A stretch of DNA of 5,806 nt from Bacteroidota bacterium (GTDB lineage: Bacteria > Bacteroidota > Ignavibacteria > SZUA-365 > JAADGX01). The notes under the pieces are model-generated. The model was not told where the DNA came from. It did not search any database and saw only the letters and a program-made list of their open reading frames with translations. Below are positions 4,695-5,806 of this stretch, one piece after another. The stretch lies in the NCBI GenBank assembly GCA_024276335.1, contig JAJRXL010000230.1:1-5806 (forward strand), given 5' to 3'. The position numbers and the translations under genes are program-made. How positions within the stretch are numbered: position 1 is the stretch's first letter; every line of letters starts with the position of its first letter.

Positions 4695-5806
4695 TTACAT
4701 CTTTATGATATTCGCTTTCTCGATGTCGAGAAGGTAGTCGTGACAGGTCAGGTAGATCACCTGGTGCCGCGCGGCAAACTCGCGCAACAGTTCAAACGCT
4801 TCCTTCATTCGTTCTTTGTCGAAGTGCACAAGGGCATCGTCCAGGATAACCGTGTGAGGTTCTTCGTTCGACAGGTAATCGGCGACGGCAAGGCGCAGCG
4901 CAAGGGCAAGCTGTCCACGTGCGCCAGTACTGAGATCGTCTGTGTGGGGAACAGCGACATCGCCCGATTGCAGCGCCTTGACCGACAGGTTTCGTTCGAG
5001 TTTCACATCGTGATAGCGGTCGCGTGTAAGACGCGCGAGTAGTTCCTCCACCCGTTTCTCAATCGGTTCCGTGAAATGTTCAAGCACGTGCGTTTCCGCG
5101 TGGCCGATGGTCTCGCGCACGAGGATATACGCGTCGAGTTCGCGATGCATGCGCTCGTATTCCTCCCGACGTTCCGCGCATTCTTCCCGGAGAAGCTCGA
5201 CCTCGTCCTGGCCGACATACGCGCCTTCCAACCTGCCCCGGATTCTCATTCCTTCTTCTTTCAAACTCTGTAAACGGTTTCGCATCTCCTCCAGATCTTT
5301 CCCGCGCCGGAACATCTCTTCTTCACTGAAATTAACAGGCTCCAATGCCTCCAAGGCGGCCCTGGTTTCGGCAGCGGTTGCGGCCAACGCGGTCTGCCTG
5401 TTCTCCCGATCTTCCGTACCTCCCCATTTCTCTTCAAACACGCGAATGTTCCGCTCGTGCCCTTTGACCTTTTCTTCGATCCTGACCATCTCGAGTTCCA
5501 CTTCTCGGCAGCGTTTCTGCAAGTCTTCAACGTCCAGGTCGGTTGGCGATTCCGGTTTTTCTTCTTCGTGTCGTCGTTGGCGGACACGAATGGATTCTTC
5601 CAACTCTTCAAGGCTGTGATCCCGCAACAACGCGCGCATTTCCGCTTCCATCCGTTTTCGCTGTTCTTCCAGCGCCTGCCGTTGCTCATGGTGTTCAACA
5701 ATCTCGTCAAGAGACGCCGCTTTGTATTGCTCAAGCAATTCCGTAAAAGACTTCTGTGCTTGACGAAGCTGCCGCGACAACTCCTTCGCATCGGAGACGC
5801 CGGAAC
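4695..5806 (-). CDS. YhaN/SbcC-type coiled-coil ATPase, C-terminal part (runs off right edge)
   Basis: About 369 residues are visible; the frame stays open to the window edge, so the N-terminal Walker A half lies outside. The first two-thirds is charged heptad-like coiled coil rich in Glu, Arg and Leu. The ATPase head follows: LTRDRYHDVKLERN, the ABC signature LSTGARGQLALALRLAVADY (signature codons 4934-4911), Walker B VILDDALVHFD (codons in 4856-4818) and the H-loop YLTCHDYLL (His codon 4742-4740). LSTG.R.QL...LRLA together with an Asp-Asp Walker B is, from memory, the YhaN pattern; canonical Rad50/SbcC has LSGGE and Asp-Glu. No CxxC zinc hook is seen in the visible part. Such proteins usually pair with an SbcD/YhaO-like metallophosphoesterase nuclease and act on DNA ends; that partner is not in the window and would be expected upstream, beyond 5806. 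Its stop codon lies two bases from the convergent neighbour's stop. Confidence 0.88.
   Translation of the reverse strand, partial: SGVSDAKELSRQLRQAQKSFTELLEQYKAASLDEIVEHHEQRQALEEQRKRMEAEMRALLRDHSLEELEESIRVRQRRHEEEKPESPTDLDVEDLQKRCREVELEMVRIEEKVKGHERNIRVFEEKWGGTEDRENRQTALAATAAETRAALEALEPVNFSEEEMFRRGKDLEEMRNRLQSLKEEGMRIRGRLEGAYVGQDEVELLREECAERREEYERMHRELDAYILVRETIGHAETHVLEHFTEPIEKRVEELLARLTRDRYHDVKLERNLSVKALQSGDVAVPHTDDLSTGARGQLALALRLAVADYLSNEEPHTVILDDALVHFDKERMKEAFELLREFAARHQVIYLTCHDYLLDIEKANIIKM
4717..4732. repeat. Small inverted repeat just past the convergent gene ends
   Basis: TTCTCGA and TCGAGAA flank two bases (TG), giving a short hairpin 25 bases beyond the plus-strand stop and inside the last codons of the ATPase gene (encoding LLDIEK). 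No U-tract follows in either direction, so it is a poor intrinsic terminator; it is the only hairpin noted at the gene junction. Confidence 0.3.

Noticed and set aside
4740..5042. Plus-strand frames opposite the ATPase gene (including 5071-5619)
   Set aside because: They are Ser/Arg-rich antisense translations of Glu/Leu-rich coiled-coil codons; the minus frame carries ABC-ATPase motifs.

Overview
The window is an envelope-protein locus from a bacterium that looks like a member of the FCB group (Bacteroidota/Chlorobiota, most like the Ignavibacteria/Kapabacteria side). Two things suggest this. The secreted protein at the left edge opens with the 'GTYTIG...AAVDALN..GVSG' pattern typical of large surface beta-helix proteins of these phyla. 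The PD40 propeller + regulatory-like + OmpA lipoprotein is also a characteristic FCB architecture. Two genes have strong Shine-Dalgarno sites (AGGAGG), which fits Chlorobiota/Ignavibacteria-like lineages better than classical Bacteroidia. This placement is inference from protein style, not from a marker gene.

Layout, left to right: (1) 1-324, minus: the N-terminus of a secreted, probably beta-helical protein, running off the left edge. (2) 328-832: about 505 bases with no convincing gene, AT-rich over roughly 420-670, probably the 5' regulatory region of gene 1. (3) 833-1582, minus: a 249-residue lipoprotein of unrecognised family. (4) A 33-base divergent gap. (5) 1616-3307, plus: a 563-residue lipoprotein with five PD40-type blades, a carboxypeptidase-regulatory-like beta domain and a C-terminal OmpA peptidoglycan-binding domain. 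(6) 3304-4692, plus: a 462-residue exported beta-rich protein, overlapping gene 5 by ATGA and carrying two tandem copies of one beta module. (7) 4695-5806, minus: the C-terminal part of a YhaN/SbcC-type coiled-coil ATPase, convergent with gene 6 with only two bases between the stop codons, running off the right edge.

The functional centre is the two-gene unit 1616-4692. The first protein should be anchored in the outer membrane by lipid and bind peptidoglycan through its OmpA domain. The second is probably an outer-membrane or periplasmic beta-structured partner made by coupled translation. The domain order of the first protein resembles PorE of the type IX secretion system without its TPR part, so an envelope-scaffold or secretion-accessory role is a reasonable hypothesis, but no core type IX gene is visible here. 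The ATPase at the right belongs to DNA metabolism and is probably unrelated. No RNA gene, CRISPR array, insertion sequence or integration site was seen.
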